A DNA stretch of 64,000 bases from Chaenocephalus aceratus (GCA_023974075.1 CM043790.1:2908523-2972522); one strand, 5' to 3'. Positions 11,066 through 24,732 are shown, counted from the stretch's first letter. Notes: a model not told the origin generated them from the sequence alone. Program-made: numbers and translations.

Positions 11066-11640
11066 TGGACGGATGGATGCACAGGCTGATCAGCAGAGGG
11101 TACACCCTGCAGTTCGCCTCCACCCCCCCACAGTTCAAAGGGATACAGGTGACATGCCTAACATCCCGAGAACAGTGTCTTGCGCTCCAAGCAGAGCTAC
11201 GGGAACTCCTGTTGAAAGAGGCTATTTCCAGGGTTCCCCAGGAGGAAGAAAATCAGGGGTATTACTCCCGCTATTTTCTTATCCCGAAAAGACAGGGGGA
11301 ATGAGACCCACTTACTTCCATGTGCCATCATTCCGAAACACAGGAAATTCCTGAGGTTTTCATTCCAGGGAATAGGCCGTCTGACGTTCGGCTATTCCCT
11401 GGCTCCTCGTACTTTTTCAAAGTGTAGACGGCGCTGCAGCCGCTACACAGAGGAGGATGAGAGTACTTTTTACCTGGACGACCTGCTGCTGCTGGCTCGC
11501 TCCAGGGAGGAAGCGGCTTTACAGACGGTATACTCATATCGCATCTGTCAAAGCGGGGTTTCATGATCAACTGGGAAAAGAGCTGTCCTTCCCCCAGAGT
11601 AGTTTACCTGGGGGTGGAATTGAACTCAGCCGCATGAGAG
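11062..11640 (+). pseudogene. DIRS reverse transcriptase, deleted and frameshifted
   Basis: The N-terminal part reads GYTLQFASTPPQFKG, LLLKEAISRVP and YYSRYFLIPKRQGE, typical of the fingers of DIRS RT. The palm region is largely deleted. Coding resumes as TYFHVP, then one frame over as IIPKHRKFLRFSFQG and YSLAPRTFSK. The catalytic box is YLDDLLLLA near 11475. A further shift gives GFMINWEKSCPSPRVVYLGVEL and MRARLSRQRVE. Catalytic aspartates of the YxDD box are kept, but the enzyme cannot be made intact. Confidence 0.8.
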
Positions 11641-11775
11641 CACGACTCTCACGGCAGAGAGTGGAAACGCTGACAGCTCTCCTTCAACGTGTCATACCAC
11701 GCAGCGTGGTGACGCGGGAAAAGTCCCCACGTCCTGTCAGAGGGGGTTCCCCTGGGCAGAGTTACGTCACACACC

Positions 11776-11960
11776 TCGGTGCTCACAGACGCATCTCTCT
11801 CAGGGTGGGGAGGAACGTGCATGTCACATGTTTTTCCACATAAATGTGCTGGAATTGATCTCCGTACGGAGAATAATTCAGCACTTTGCCCGTTGCTGCG
11901 GAATCAGCATGTGTTGATTCGCACAGACAACAAAGCCGCGGCGGCCTACAGGGCAGGACA
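11776..11960 (+). pseudogene. DIRS RNase H fragment
   Basis: LTDASLSGWGGTC gives the first catalytic Asp of the RNase H fold. INVLELISVRRI (shifted frame) and LLRNQHVLIRTDNKAAAAY give the Glu and second Asp regions. The frame then runs into another copy of the HPLSVYTPHD repeat text, so the C-terminal part and the methylase-like domain usual in DIRS are missing. Confidence 0.7.
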
Positions 11961-12383
11961 CACCGCCACTCATCCCCTGAGCGTGTACACGCCTCATGAT
12001 GACAGCCGGAGTGAAACGCAGCGTGTGGAGGCTTCTCGCAGCCCTTTCGCCTCACGGGAGGCTGAGTGCCCCAGCGGCAGCGCCCGCAGCGCCACGGCGT
12101 CAGGGCTCGCTGCAGAATTCTGCTAGTTTGAACCTATCGGTTAATAAACTGCAGAGCTCGCAGCATTCCTCTGTCCGAGATACGCCTCGTACACACGGCC
12201 TTAATAAACACATGAACGCCGTTATAACGCCTCGTGTGGACAGCATACACATAACCTCTCATCCTCTGGGCATGTACATGATGCGCATGATGAGAGACGG
12301 AGTGAAATGCAGCGTGTGGAAACTCCCTCGCAGCCCTTTGCCTAAAAGTGTGAGGCGGTGTCGCAGGCGTATGTCTCGGTAGA
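11961..12383 (+). repeat. third block of DIRS internal repeat
   Basis: CATCCCCTGAGCGTGTACACG near 11971 and CATCCTCTGGGCATGTACATG near 12261, each followed by GGAGTGAAA(C/T)GCAGCGTGTGGA, repeat text seen near 10163 and 10881. Between them AACCTATCGGTTAATAAACTGCAGAGC echoes the 17-codon units. The block replaces the end of RNase H and the start of the recombinase. Confidence 0.65.
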
Positions 12384-12512
12384 GCCCCGGAGAACATGCG
12401 CACTCCACCAGAGGAATTCCTCCTCCGCGGCTTTGCACGGAGGAATGTCAGTGGAAGATATTTGCACGGCTGCATCTTGGTCTTCCCCCTGTTCATTTAT
12501 TCAATATATTTG
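12384..12512 (+). pseudogene. DIRS tyrosine recombinase, C-terminal remnant
   Basis: The translation GMSVEDICTAASWSSPCSFIQY matches the end of the recombinase seen at 0.9 kb, including the likely nucleophile Tyr. A degraded HSTR-like segment precedes it. Only the last about 40 residues remain. Confidence 0.65.
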
Positions 12513-12775
12513 AGGGATGTTTCCCTTTCCTCGGACGCACCCCGTACTGGGTGTCCTGTCAGAGTGAGTGACGTCAGGGAGCCAGCTGAGCGCCTCTCTC
12601 CTGCCTCTCGGCACACAGAGAGCGGCCTTTTCCCCTCGTAGGAGAGGGATGTTCCCCTTCCTCTAATACACTTCATACGAAGTGTCTGATCAGAGTGAGT
12701 AACGTCAGGGATCCAGCTGAGCGCTCTCCTACCTGGCTGGCGCGGAGAGAGCGGCTGTTCCCCCTCTATGATCGC
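12513..12775 (+). repeat. DIRS 3' tandem duplication, period about 132 bp
   Basis: Two units each contain AGAGTGAGTxACGTCAGGGA, CCAGCTGAGCGC and AGAGAGCGGC. A comparable duplication follows the recombinase in the 0.5-1.9 kb copy, so it seems to be a standing feature of these elements. Confidence 0.7.
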
Positions 12776-12997
12776 AGGATAAGGTGGGACCTTCGTCTCT
12801 ACTTCTCACAGCGGTCGGTATGTATTGTCCCAGCCTTCACCCCGTCAGGAAAACAGGTATGTTTGCTATGTTCCAGGGACGGTGATGCGCCATTACGCAT
12901 GGCACAACAGGCAGCGATGTGTTATTGAGCAGGTGTGTCTGTGCTTCTAGTGCCGGGCGGACCCAGTGGGGCGCAGACTACATCATGCTTCGCCCTT

Positions 12998-13106
12998 AAC
13001 CCAATAGCGATAGCCTTAGAGGGCGAAGCCATATACGAAATAGAACTGGGTTACCTACTGTAACCCAGCTTCTATGAGTAAATGGCGCAGCCCTCTAAGC
13101 GCTGGG
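12998..13106 (+). repeat. DIRS internal complementary region (circle-junction copy)
   Basis: AACCCAATAGCGATAGCC to GAAATAGAAC is the complement of the element's left end. It is fused to TGGGTTACCTACTGTAACCC onwards, the complement of its right end. The fusion near 13046/13047 mirrors the joint of the two ends in a circular intermediate, as expected from the DIRS replication model. Confidence 0.85.
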
Positions 13107-13146
13107 CCCCACTGGCTCTACGAATAGCTGAAGAAAAGTTATATTG

Positions 13147-13339
13147 TATGGGAGCAGATTGCCGGGCCACCTTCCTATTTATACCGGAAGGAGGCCCGAG
13201 GGTGGGGCCCACCTAGCGGGTGGGCGTGGACTACAAGTGTTTCAGTGCTGCGCGGGGGCGCAGAGGGATAACCCAATAGCGATAGCCTTAGAGGGCTGCG
13301 CCATTACTCATAGAAGCTGGGTTACAGTAGGTAACCCAG
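13147..13339 (-). repeat. DIRS right inverted terminal repeat
   Basis: This is complementary to the left repeat over about 145 bases, including the GC-rich GCGCGGGGGCGCAG part and TATTTATA (a minus-strand TATA at 13176-13183). The terminal about 55 bases, ending GGTAACCCA, match the internal complementary region instead of the left end. Confidence 0.85.
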
Positions 13340-13471
13340 ATCCTTGTGCTGCTCGTTTGTTTTTGGATATTTTTTGGAGACTGCCTTTTTGCCACAGCTT
13401 TTATGATTTAATAAAGCTCGCTTTTTGTTAAATTCTGCATTTGGGTCCTACCTTTTCCACGCATCCTGACA
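13340..13471 (+). repeat. TGTCACG-type teleost repeat, right half
   Basis: This carries AATAAAGCTCGC, CATTTGGGTCC and terminal CTGACA. It completes the repeat interrupted at 8121. Confidence 0.6.
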
Positions 13472-13562
13472 GTTTTCCCTTTACTCCTGATAGAGTCTCT
13501 ATATTAGACTTGCGTTAGAGTGAAAATGATGGAACCATAGTGTCTGATTTATTACTTATTAT

Positions 13563-14776
13563 TAGGGTTGGGTATCGTTTGAATTTCCACGATTCTGATT
13601 CCGATTCTACTTTTCGATTCCGGTTCTTAACGGTTCTCAATTCCGATTCTTTGAGGGGCGGGTAAAAAAAAAGATTAAGTTCTTGTTGAGAAAAACAAGC
13701 ATATCTGCCTTCTCAGGCATACCGGGAAGAAATGTTTGAACATTTTAAAGCAAAATGCTTCAATCTGGTGCACTTTAAGCAGAATTACTAGAGACTAGAT
13801 CTAGGGGGTACAACTCTAAACACCCATATGAAAAAGATCGGTTTACATTTGAATAATTAAATAAGTATGTGAGCATAACCAATAACCCACCATAGCCAAT
13901 AACAAATAAATGTAACGTATTTTATGTTTGTTGTTCATTCATATCTTATTTTACTATTTTATTTATGCATATTTTTTTATCTCCAGTTTAAAACGATATG
14001 TCTGGTTTACTGTCCTATAGTATACATTGGAATGATTTCAAACCTGTGTTATCCCAATAATTATAAAAGAGTGCCTTAGAAATATGTGTTTACATACATT
14101 GTGATCAAAACGTTTGAGACCCACTGAGATAACTTAGACTAAAGTGAACTATCTAAACACTCAAGAGTCCTTTACCTCACTGAGCTGTAGTTATCAGCCT
14201 CAGTCTGACTGGAGAGGACTCTCCCTCCACATCATTGTAGAAACATCTATCTTCTTCTTCCGTTAGAGCAGCTAGCACCAGATGCTAATAACAACAGCGC
14301 ACCCTCCCTTTCTCCCATGCTCACTCGCACTTTGGCTGTGAGCTGCAGGTGCCAGATAAGCCAACATGCCCATTTTCATCACTTGCAGCGCCCATCGTAC
14401 AGGGCGAATGGAACGTGTAACCGGGGTGAAAAGGGTGTTACATTTACTTAATTATGAATGTTGTTACATCAAGGCCGAAAATTAGACCGCACCAACGGTC
14501 AAAACATTTGTTTTCCCTCCCAGAGCTGTCAGCGCAGCGCCTCCCAGATCTGGCGCCCTGGCCGGCCCTGGTCTCAGGTTACGCTGTAGGAAGTGTAGGT
14601 ACAACGCTACATTTCCCGCCTCGCCGCAGTCATACAGTAGGCTATGGAGAGCGGCGAGAAACATTTCCTCATGCATCGAAAAGCGGAACCGAAATTCACA
14701 TTTCTAAATGATGCCGTTGGAATCGAAATGTTGGAACCGGTCCCGAACCGGAACCGGTTCTCGGTACCCAACCCTA
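13563..14776. mobile_element. hAT-like non-autonomous element (TAGGGTTGGGTA ends)
   Basis: The ends are TAGGGTTGGGTATCG and complementary GGTACCCAACCCTA. Perfect 8-bp duplications CTTATTAT lie at 13555-13562 and 14777-14784. Both ends are rich in CCGGTTC-type words. There is no transposase. Length is 1214 bp. Confidence 0.9.
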
Positions 14777-14800
14777 CTTATTATATTACTTAATTACATA

Positions 14801-14912
14801 TTAAAAGGGACCTCTTCTGGGGTCTTCCCTTCCCTGTAGTGTGCTCTATAGGTTTTAGTGCATGTAAATGGTCTGCAAAGGCAAAAGTCCTGTGTTTCTC
14901 TCCCAAGCCTCT
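14801..14912 (+). repeat. fragment of TTAA-type teleost repeat
   Basis: TTAAAAGGGACC followed by GCATGTAAATGGTCTGCAAAGGC. The same words occur inverted near 17360-17395 and direct near 38330-38355. Confidence 0.6.
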
Positions 14913-15054
14913 TTTATTGACATATTATTTCCTATACACGTGTCCAGGGACTACGGATGAAAGATAGTCCCTGCTAAATAAATGATTTGATTGCAGGAAA
15001 TCATTTACTGTATTGCAACCAAACACCAATGATCTCCCCTATCTAGATATGACA
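14913..15054. other. short spacer
   Basis: Nothing recognised. Confidence 0.3.
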
Positions 15055-15062
15055 GGGTGGAG

Positions 15063-15531
15063 CATACTTGCCAACCTTGAGACCTCAGAAATCGGGAGCA
15101 TTTCCGGGGGGGGGGGGGGGGGGGGGTGCTAGTGGATCATCGCCGGAGCTGTATTAGATTAACATTAACATGCTTATTGTAGTGATAAGTGCACTGCCTT
15201 GCGGCCTGTAGGACCATCCTTGATGGAGCATATGTGTGGGCTGGACCTGTATTTTACAGGAAAGGAGTGAGCAGAGGGTCGTGTTGTCGATTCTTGTTCA
15301 GTTTTCTGTGACTATCTTCCTCACCCTCTCAGACTTTGAGTTGCGCGCGCGTACCATGGAAACCAAACAATGGTGTAGCTGTATTACAGTCCGAGTGGAA
15401 ACAGTCCTGAGTAAATCTGATTTTGTCAGAAATCGGGAGAAATGCGGGAGAAATATAACCCCGGGAGGAAACCGGGAGAGGGCAGTGAAATCGGGAGTCT
15501 CCCGCGAAAATCGGGAGGGTTGGCAAGTATG
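15063..15531. mobile_element. hAT-like non-autonomous element (CATACTTGCCAACC ends)
   Basis: The termini CATACTTGCCAACC and GGTTGGCAAGTATG are inverted. GGGTGGAG is perfectly duplicated at 15055-15062 and 15532-15539. A run of about 21 G lies inside near the left end, with AATCGGGAG words at both ends. Length is 469 bp. Confidence 0.9.
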
Positions 15532-15699
15532 GGGTGGAGGCCAGTTCTCCCAAGCATACCAGGTTCTAGTGATCGAATCGATTAACAGAGAAGAGGACTA
15601 ACGGATGAGAGATGACACATTTTAGTTTCCAAATATAAACCTGAAACCCGACCCAAATCCTGCTCTGTGTGTCCCCTAAAAGACCAGTGGTGGAAACAT

Positions 15700-15702
<3 letters not shown>

Positions 15703-15793
<91 letters not shown>
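15703..15793. repeat. (AC)n microsatellite
   Basis: About 45 uninterrupted AC units, followed after a 40-base gap by a shorter CACACAC tract. Confidence 0.95.
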
Positions 15794-15796
<3 letters not shown>

Positions 15797-15844
15797 CTGC
15801 CAACAGCAGCAGACCGGCAACCAACCCCCCCTTCACGCACACAC

Positions 15845-16300
15845 ACACTCACTATCCACTGCACAGCTGTCCACCCTAAATGAACTTTAGCAAGATACAC
15901 ACATTTCATCCGAATGAGTATAATCCAGAGTAAATATCGTTCAGCCAATGTCACTCAGATGGATTACAAAGAGGAACCATCCCCCTTTCTAAATCCTACC
16001 GAAAAAACCCAATTTGACCATGTTGATGCTATAATCTTGGGCCGTTCACTTCACATGAGCAAATACGGTTACTTACCAAAGCTAGTGATTAAAGGTCAGC
16101 ATCTGTCACATTTCTTATTTTGGACTACTGGTGAATTGAAAGACATAATCATTTTCAGGACAAACTGTCTTTTTAAATGTGCTATATATATTTAAGATGC
16201 ATGAGATGGTTTATGTAATCTCCTACAGAGTGAGGTCAACGTGTATCATATTACTGTATGCTGAGTCATAGACCCTGTTACAATGACCAACTGAGACCTG

Positions 16301-16303
<3 letters not shown>
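15845..16303. other. spacer between CA tracts
   Basis: No motif-bearing frame or repeat family is recognised. Confidence 0.3.

Positions 16304-16368
<65 letters not shown>
16304..16368. repeat. (GT)n microsatellite
   Basis: Uninterrupted GT dinucleotides. Confidence 0.95.
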
Positions 16369-16369
<1 letters not shown>

Positions 16370-16970
16370 ATTGAATACATGATATTGTACTCTTTTTGAA
16401 CGGTTAAAATACAATGCCGTACCTCTATATAATTATAATATACATAATTTTGTATTGCAAGATGACCCTTGCAGAAGCCAGTATCGTTTAGGTATTAATC
16501 AATTTAAGTAATTTAAACAACAACAACACCTAGCAATAATATAGCGTAAGTATAATTGAATAAATACCATATTGTGTGACACACATGTTGCATAAAGTGC
16601 ACAGGTGTAGATCAGGGACATTTCTCACACTTCCTGATGAGTGTGATTTTTCGAGAGTTGTGCTGCAGCTACCACAGATGGATGTTTCAGGTGTGATACT
16701 GGAACGTTCTTCAGTCAGTAAATTAGAACTGCTGTACTGTACTTATTAATATGAGAATGAGCAGGGTAAAGTGTAGATAAGAGGTCGTGGCTGTGTATTG
16801 CTGTTGACGTGTGTTCAATGCCGTCTGAGACTAGTTTAAGATTTTAGGTAAAAGAAAACGAAATATTCTTCGGTGGCAGGGGGACTCATTTGGCTGGTAT
16901 ACATTTCTACAGCTTTACATGAAAAGGCTTTAGAGATTGTTTCAGCAGGATAACAGAAACACTACAGATG
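16369..16970. other. spacer
   Basis: AT-rich, no recognised gene or repeat. Confidence 0.3.
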
Positions 16971-17456
16971 TTAAAGGGGCCCTATTCTGCACATGTTGAG
17001 GTTCATGTTTGTATTCAGTGTCTCTCCTGTGACATGTCTCCATGCTTTAATGTTCAGAAAGCTCTTTATTGTTCTCATACTGCCTGTGCTGCAGCACCTC
17101 TTTTCACCCTCTGTCTGAAACTAGAGCTCAGTCTGCTCTGATTGGTTAGCTGGCCGGCTCTGTTGTGATTGGTCAACCGCTAAGAGATGTCCCTCCCCTG
17201 AGCCTATCATGTACAATGTGTTGGAGTGCTAGTCAATAGGAGTGAAAGTGTTACATAGTGATGTCATTTTGTCACGGAAGTAAACAAAGGAGTCCAATGG
17301 AGGCGTTTCAGGCAGGGGGCGGGGTGTGTGGGAGAAAAATCCCTCTGGAGGGAACACAGGGATGTTAGCCTTTGCAGACCATTTACATGCACACAAACTG
17401 GTTTTACATGAAGAAAACGTTGGCCTTGGAGTTCCCAGGGTGCCCTTTTCACATTG
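16971..17456. repeat. TTAA-type teleost repeat (AGGGGCCCTATT end)
   Basis: The repeat starts TTAA-AGGGGCCCTATTCTGC and ends near CAGGGTGCCCTTTTCAC. GCAGACCATTTACATGC near the right end is the complement of words in the 14.8 and 38.3 kb fragments. The right TTAA is not preserved. Confidence 0.65.
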
Positions 17457-20150
<2,694 letters not shown>

Positions 20151-20369
20151 CTATTAATCAGTAGCGAGCTGTGAATTTTATACCTAGGCCCTCTGAACCC
20201 CCCCCCCCCTTCCCTAAAAAAGTTATTACGTCACAGCGTATACTAGCGCATCAATGGCAGCGACCCTCTACCACACAAAACAACACCTGTAAATAACCCA
20301 ATTTGTGTTCTTTGAAATTGAAAAGGATATTGCATTGTGTTTGTTACTTTCATTGCAGTTGTATGTCTT

Positions 20370-20740
20370 AAAGGCGACCTATCTTGCAAAATGCACTTTG
20401 TGATGTCTTTTAAAAAAAGATGTGTCCCCGGTGTGTCGAGGAACTCACGCAGCGTCAGAAAATAAAACCCTCTCTCTTTTCCTCCGTACCCAAATCTTTT
20501 AAAAACGGGTGTACAACGAGCGGATACAGATTTCCATCCGAACTGACGTCAGCGGACCCACAGAGAGTTGCTATCAGAAACAATGCCTGACGTGTTTTGG
20601 ACGTAATCTCGTCTTTGTTTACATTAGCAAGCCTCGCTAACACTCAGAGCTAACCTGTACTGGAGAGCACATGTGTTTAAAAGGCAGGAAATAAAAAAAG
20701 AACTCACCTTGTGATAAACCCACAAGAGAAAAAGCATTTG
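20370..20740 (+). repeat. TTAAAGGCGACC-type repeat fragment
   Basis: TTAAAGGCGACCTATCTTGC and GTGTCCCCGGTGTGT are words I associate with a common dispersed fish repeat. The right end is not defined. Confidence 0.4.
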
Positions 20741-20761
20741 AGCTCCATACTGTTTCAGAAG

Positions 20762-21444
20762 CAGTGGCGAACCGTGGCCATCACAACTGGACCTTCTGTA
20801 GACACACCCAGCTGCCGCCCCTCCCCCCCCCCCCCCCCCTCCGCGGCATTATAATGTCCGTCTTCAAAAGGGTACTCACAACAATTCCGCAACAACTTCA
20901 TCTTCACCTGTTGCACTTGTCATTCCAACGTTAAAAACAATAAAATGGCATGAATTGCTTCGTCGCATTCATCTAGATCCTCTGTCTCGACCAGTTAACT
21001 AGCGGGCCTTCTAGAGTACCCTGGAACCGAGGGGAACTCTGAAAGAATACGCCCATTGGCTACAAATCAATATATGATTGGTTGATCAAACTGTCAGTCC
21101 AAATGTGCGCTCTCATTCAGTGCAACGGCCAGGGCATTATTTTAAGGATGTAGAATACCTTGGTTGAAGGATATTCTACCCAGGGACCCAGAACAAGATC
21201 TGATTGGTTGCTTTCTTTTCTACTGAAATGCGTAGTGCATGGTCCGAGAAGGACAAACAAATCAACGTAACACTGTAATATTACAGATCAACAACACGGA
21301 TACGATTCTTTTTTTCATTTTATATACATTTTATTACATTTTATTACATTTTATTTATATAATTAAATCGATTTTTTGTTTGTTTTATCTGAGTGTTCCA
21401 GAGTATTCTCTGAATACCTTGAAGGCCCTGACGGTTCGCCACTG
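20762..21444. mobile_element. hAT-like non-autonomous element (CAGTGGCGAACCGT ends)
   Basis: Perfect inverted ends CAGTGGCGAACCGT/ACGGTTCGCCACTG and perfect 8-bp duplications TTCAGAAG at 20754-20761 and 21445-21452. It contains a run of about 17 C near 20823 and AT-rich DNA. Length is 683 bp. It lies inside the outer element, so it is younger. Confidence 0.92.
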
Positions 21445-21969
21445 TTCAGAAGTAATCCTTGGTAGAATTCTGATCAGGCATTAGCTCTGCCTCCTCGTCT
21501 TTCTTTTTTTTCAAGCTAAGGACCCAAGATCCGCGTTTCTCTAACAGGGCTTCAAAAGAGGGGTATGAGCAATATAAGGCATGGCTACAATGGGTGATCT
21601 GTTTGGTATTTTAAGCAAAAAATGTCACAGACATGTTTTGTATAGGTATGGCCCTACAATATATTTTTCTATATAGCATGATAGTCCACTTTAAGTGTAA
21701 TTTGGCTTGGCTTCCTATATTGTGGACATGCCTTTTATTTGAAGGCGAGTTTACGCTTTTGACAGGAAGTTGTTGTTGCTATGGAAACAAGAAAAGCTTC
21801 ACAGCGGGCAGAACTTGTAATAAAGTCCGCGATAATAAAACCCACCCATTTAGAAGGAAGATATGATTACTCTCTCGTTCAGTTACTATAGCTGGCCCTC
21901 TGTGAATTCATAGCTGGACCACCAATCAGCTCCTATCTTCACAGTAACTCGCAGAGACGAGCTTCTTTC

Positions 21970-22265
21970 ATTTCATTCAATTGGGAGGGATGAAACCCTC
22001 TTTAATGGTCACACATGCAGAGCACACAGCTAGTGCCAGGAGTCTAGTACTAGGAGCAGTGGGCAGCGCCCGGGGAGCAATGGGAGTGAGGGGGGAAGGG
22101 GGATGTCCGGTGCCTTGCTCAAGGGCACCACAGCAGGGCAGGAGGTGAACTGGGACCTCTCCAAGTAGAAGTCCACACTCCATATTTTAGGTCTGGTCGG
22201 GGACTTAAACTGGCGACCCTACGGTTCACAGTCCAAGCCCCTACTGACTGAGCCACTGCCGGATT
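21970..22265 (-). repeat. tRNA-derived SINE
   Basis: Read on the minus strand it starts CCGGCAGTGGCTCAGTCAGTAGGGGC (A-box TGGCTCAGT), followed by CGCCAGTTTAAGTCCCC (B-box-like). A body with GTGCCCTTGAGCAAGGCACCGG follows. A diverged + strand copy lies at 56.59 kb. It fits a pol III-transcribed fish SINE. Confidence 0.7.
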
Positions 22266-22849
22266 AACCCTTCACATTCAAACAGAAACTGAATAGGCAG
22301 ATTCAAAGGATTTATTTATTTGGAAATGTTGTTTTAAATACAATTAAATCAAGTTATTTTGGTAAAACTAATGAAAAATATAACAATTTCTTTTTTTTTA
22401 ATGTTTTTAAATATTATTTTGTAGAATATTTAGGCCCTCAGAGAGGGCATAGAGCAGAGGTGTCAAACTCAATTTCATCACGGGCCACCAGCATTATGGT
22501 CAAAGGGCCGGTTGTAACTTTAAGACTATATAAAAATACATATATAAATATTAATATATATAAAATAATGTATTGTATTTAGGGCTGTCAAGTTAACGCG
22601 TTAATAATGCGTTAACGCAAAAAAAAATTAACGCCACTAATTATTTTAACGCGATTAACGCATGTGTATTTTTTGTCCTCGGCCGCCCCGTAGTTTCAGA
22701 GCGCATCGAGTTTAAAATACCATCTACAAGCTGATGCTGACAGCCCCGCTCCTGCTGCCCGCTTGCGGAAGACCACACTTCCACGCTCACCGGCAGGCAC
22801 CGACTGGCCATCGGGAGGACCGGGAGGGTGTGTGTATGTGTGGCGCGAG

Positions 22850-23779
22850 CAGGGTTGGGTTGTAACGGAATACATGTAACGGCGTTACGTAATCAGAATA
22901 CAAAAATCAAGTAACTGTATTCAGCTCGCGTTACATTTGAAAAACGAGTAATCTGATTACAGTTACTTTCTTAAACCTGAAGTGAATACATTTTGGATTA
23001 CTTATTGGAATTATTGGTGGAAAGATTTTCTCAACATTTAATATTCATTACTAGTAGGTACAGCCGATTCGAATCATCAGAGCCGCCGCAGATGGACCAA
23101 AAAAGCGTTTGGAAAAAAATCGCGGGTCCGCTCGCTCAGTGAAACAATAACAACGAAACATGGAGGAACAAAAGTCTGCGTTTAAATCGCGTGTGTGTGT
23201 ATAGGTGTGTGTGGTTAAAACACATCAGCCTGCGGTCGCTCTTTAGCCTTACTAATGATTATTTCTGAAGGTATACACAGTGAAGGCGGTGCGTGAAAGG
23301 CGGTGCGCGGCACGCTCGTCTTCTCAGAGGCTGAGTTAACCCTCCCGCTGCCTCCTGGTGCTGCAGAGATTTCATGAAGTGAAGGAGGTTTTCCTTCTAA
23401 AACAGCTGTGGGCAGCAGATACTGCCAACACTGGCAGGACAGAAGGCGACACGCCCGTTCTAAGCCGTGTCCTTCACTCCTCACAAGCTGCATCCCCAAA
23501 AAGTGTATTATGTTGTTACATCGTTTCAGATATGATGTTTCAGTTGTGCTCTTGATACGCCATTACAACGGTAAAAACACGTTCAGTTTCCTTTTGCTTT
23601 TTGTGTCTCCTGTACACCAAAACATACCCATCTGTGATGGAAAAAGAAAGTAATCCAAAAGTAATCTAAAAGTGTCTTTTTTAAGACACGTAACTGTAAC
23701 TGTATTCGGATTACTTTCAGAGCCATGTAATCAGTAATCAGTAACTGATTACATTTACAAAGTAACCCTCCCAACCCTG
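22850..23779. mobile_element. fourth-layer hAT-like element (CAGGGTTGGG ends)
   Basis: The ends are CAGGGTTGGG and CCCAACCCTG in CCTCCCAACCCTG. The subterminal parts are rich in GTAACxGxATTC/GTAATCAG words in inverted orientation. Flanks GGCGCGAG (22842-22849) and GGTGCGAG (23780-23787) are an 8-bp duplication with one mismatch. Confidence 0.8.
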
Positions 23780-23879
23780 GGTGCGAGCGAGAGAGAGAGA
23801 ACGCGCACACCTTACGTGTATTGTTGTTGTTAGCATCTGGTGCTAGCTAGCTGCGCTAACGGATATAAGGAGCTGTTTC

Positions 23880-24085
23880 AATGAAAACAGAGGAGCGACA
23901 TTTCGCCGACAACTGCGCCGAGCACTTGACTTTATGCAGGCAGCCAGACAGCGGGACATTGTACGAAAAGTCAGCACACTCAGCACGGATAGTGCGTGCA
24001 ACATGATTGCAGCGTCTAGGCAGCTCCCGTTCGAGCATGTATGCCTTGAGCTGCACATAGCTCCAACGATCCATCACAGTGTCTC
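23880..24085 (+). pseudogene. hAT transposase fragment
   Basis: The + strand reads FMQAARQRDIVRKVSTLST followed by DSACNMIAASRQLPFEHV, with a CLELHI segment after. This matches the region of ZBED/hobo-type hAT transposases around the second catalytic Asp (T-D-x-A-x-N-M) and its Cys/His block. Frame breaks and a following CA tract end it. Confidence 0.6.
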
Positions 24086-24087
24086 TC

Positions 24088-24089
<2 letters not shown>

Positions 24090-24126
<37 letters not shown>

Positions 24127-24275
24127 CATGTATACATCACTTCAGGGGACATTACATTGACTTACATGCATTTCCTGGAGACTTATCCTAACCTTTACCA
24201 TAACCAACACATGCCTTACCCTAACCCTAAACCTAATCAAGTCTTCACCCTAAAATGAATGATTCCGTGAGAGAG
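24090..24275. repeat. (CA)n plus telomere-like CCCTAA interspersed repeat, copy 1
   Basis: A CA tract, then CCATGTATACATCACTTCAG, then CCTAACC/ACCCTAA words and AAGTCTTCACCCTAAAA. The same order occurs at 38.83-39.08 kb, and complemented at 31.82-32.16 kb. Confidence 0.75.
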
Positions 24276-24352
24276 TCCAGGTTTAATTGAGGCGAATATT
24301 TGTAATGTTGCAAAATGTGCGATTAATTTGCGATTAATCGCATTATCATTAA

Positions 24353-24728
24353 AGGTGGGGTAGGTAAGTTTCATAAATCGGCTTGAGATACACTTTTTGT
24401 TATATTCCATGGAATGTTCTTAACATCCCGATAGCAATGAATATCTTAAGTGCTTTGACAAAAAATCCATAAAAAAATGTCATCTGTAGAAGCCGTAATA
24501 CTGTAAAAAGTACAACCAATCGGCCGGCCCGGCTAAACGGATTGGATGGCCTACCTGCCTGTCAGCCTTCCATCGGGGCACACACTTATCTCGTGCCCTC
24601 ATTGGTCATGTGCGCGTTCGTGTGTGTTGGAGGAGGGGCTCTGTGAGGAAGTGGCAGATTTTCTCCGGTTGTGTATTTTCAAATTCTAGTGATCTCGAGC
24701 CGGTTTCTCAATCTTAACTACCCCACCT
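24353..24728. mobile_element. TTAA-flanked MITE (AGGTGGGGTAG ends)
   Basis: The ends AGGTGGGGTAG and CTACCCCACCT are inverted, flanked by TTAA at 24349-24352 and 24729-24732. It interrupts the LINE: the LINE copy at 48.25 kb reads CGTATTATCATCAAGAGAGAC where this copy has CGCATTATCATTAA, the MITE, then TTAAGAGAGAC. It is piggyBac- or Kolobok-like by target site only. Confidence 0.8.
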
Positions 24729-24732
24729 TTAA

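Larger units (their letters stand above)
8122..13339 (+). mobile_element. DIRS-type retrotransposon, decayed but structurally near-complete
   Basis: The element carries inverted terminal repeats (left 8122-8290, right 13147-13339) and an internal complementary region (12998-13106) that joins complements of both ends, the hallmark of DIRS elements. In order it holds Gag-like, RT, RNase H and recombinase remnants on the + strand. All are frameshifted or partly deleted. Between Gag and RT it carries an expanded set of repeats with a 17-residue coding period, and one more block lies between RNase H and recombinase. No target duplication is expected or seen. It sits inside a TGTCACG-type repeat, which dates it as younger than that repeat. 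Confidence 0.88.
22581..24343. mobile_element. third-layer hAT element (AGGGCTGTCAAGTTAACGC end) with transposase relic
   Basis: AGGGCTGTCA with AACGCGTTAA-type words begins the element. AATTTGCGATTAATCGCA at 24322-24343 is the matching inner part of the other end, whose tip is lost. A hAT transposase piece at 23931-24080 lies inside, supporting the class. Confidence 0.6.

Noticed and set aside
23940..24250. Interstitial telomere from TTAGGG/CCCTAA words
   Set aside because: The arrays are short and degenerate, occur in both orientations, and are embedded in a conserved non-telomeric unit repeated three times.
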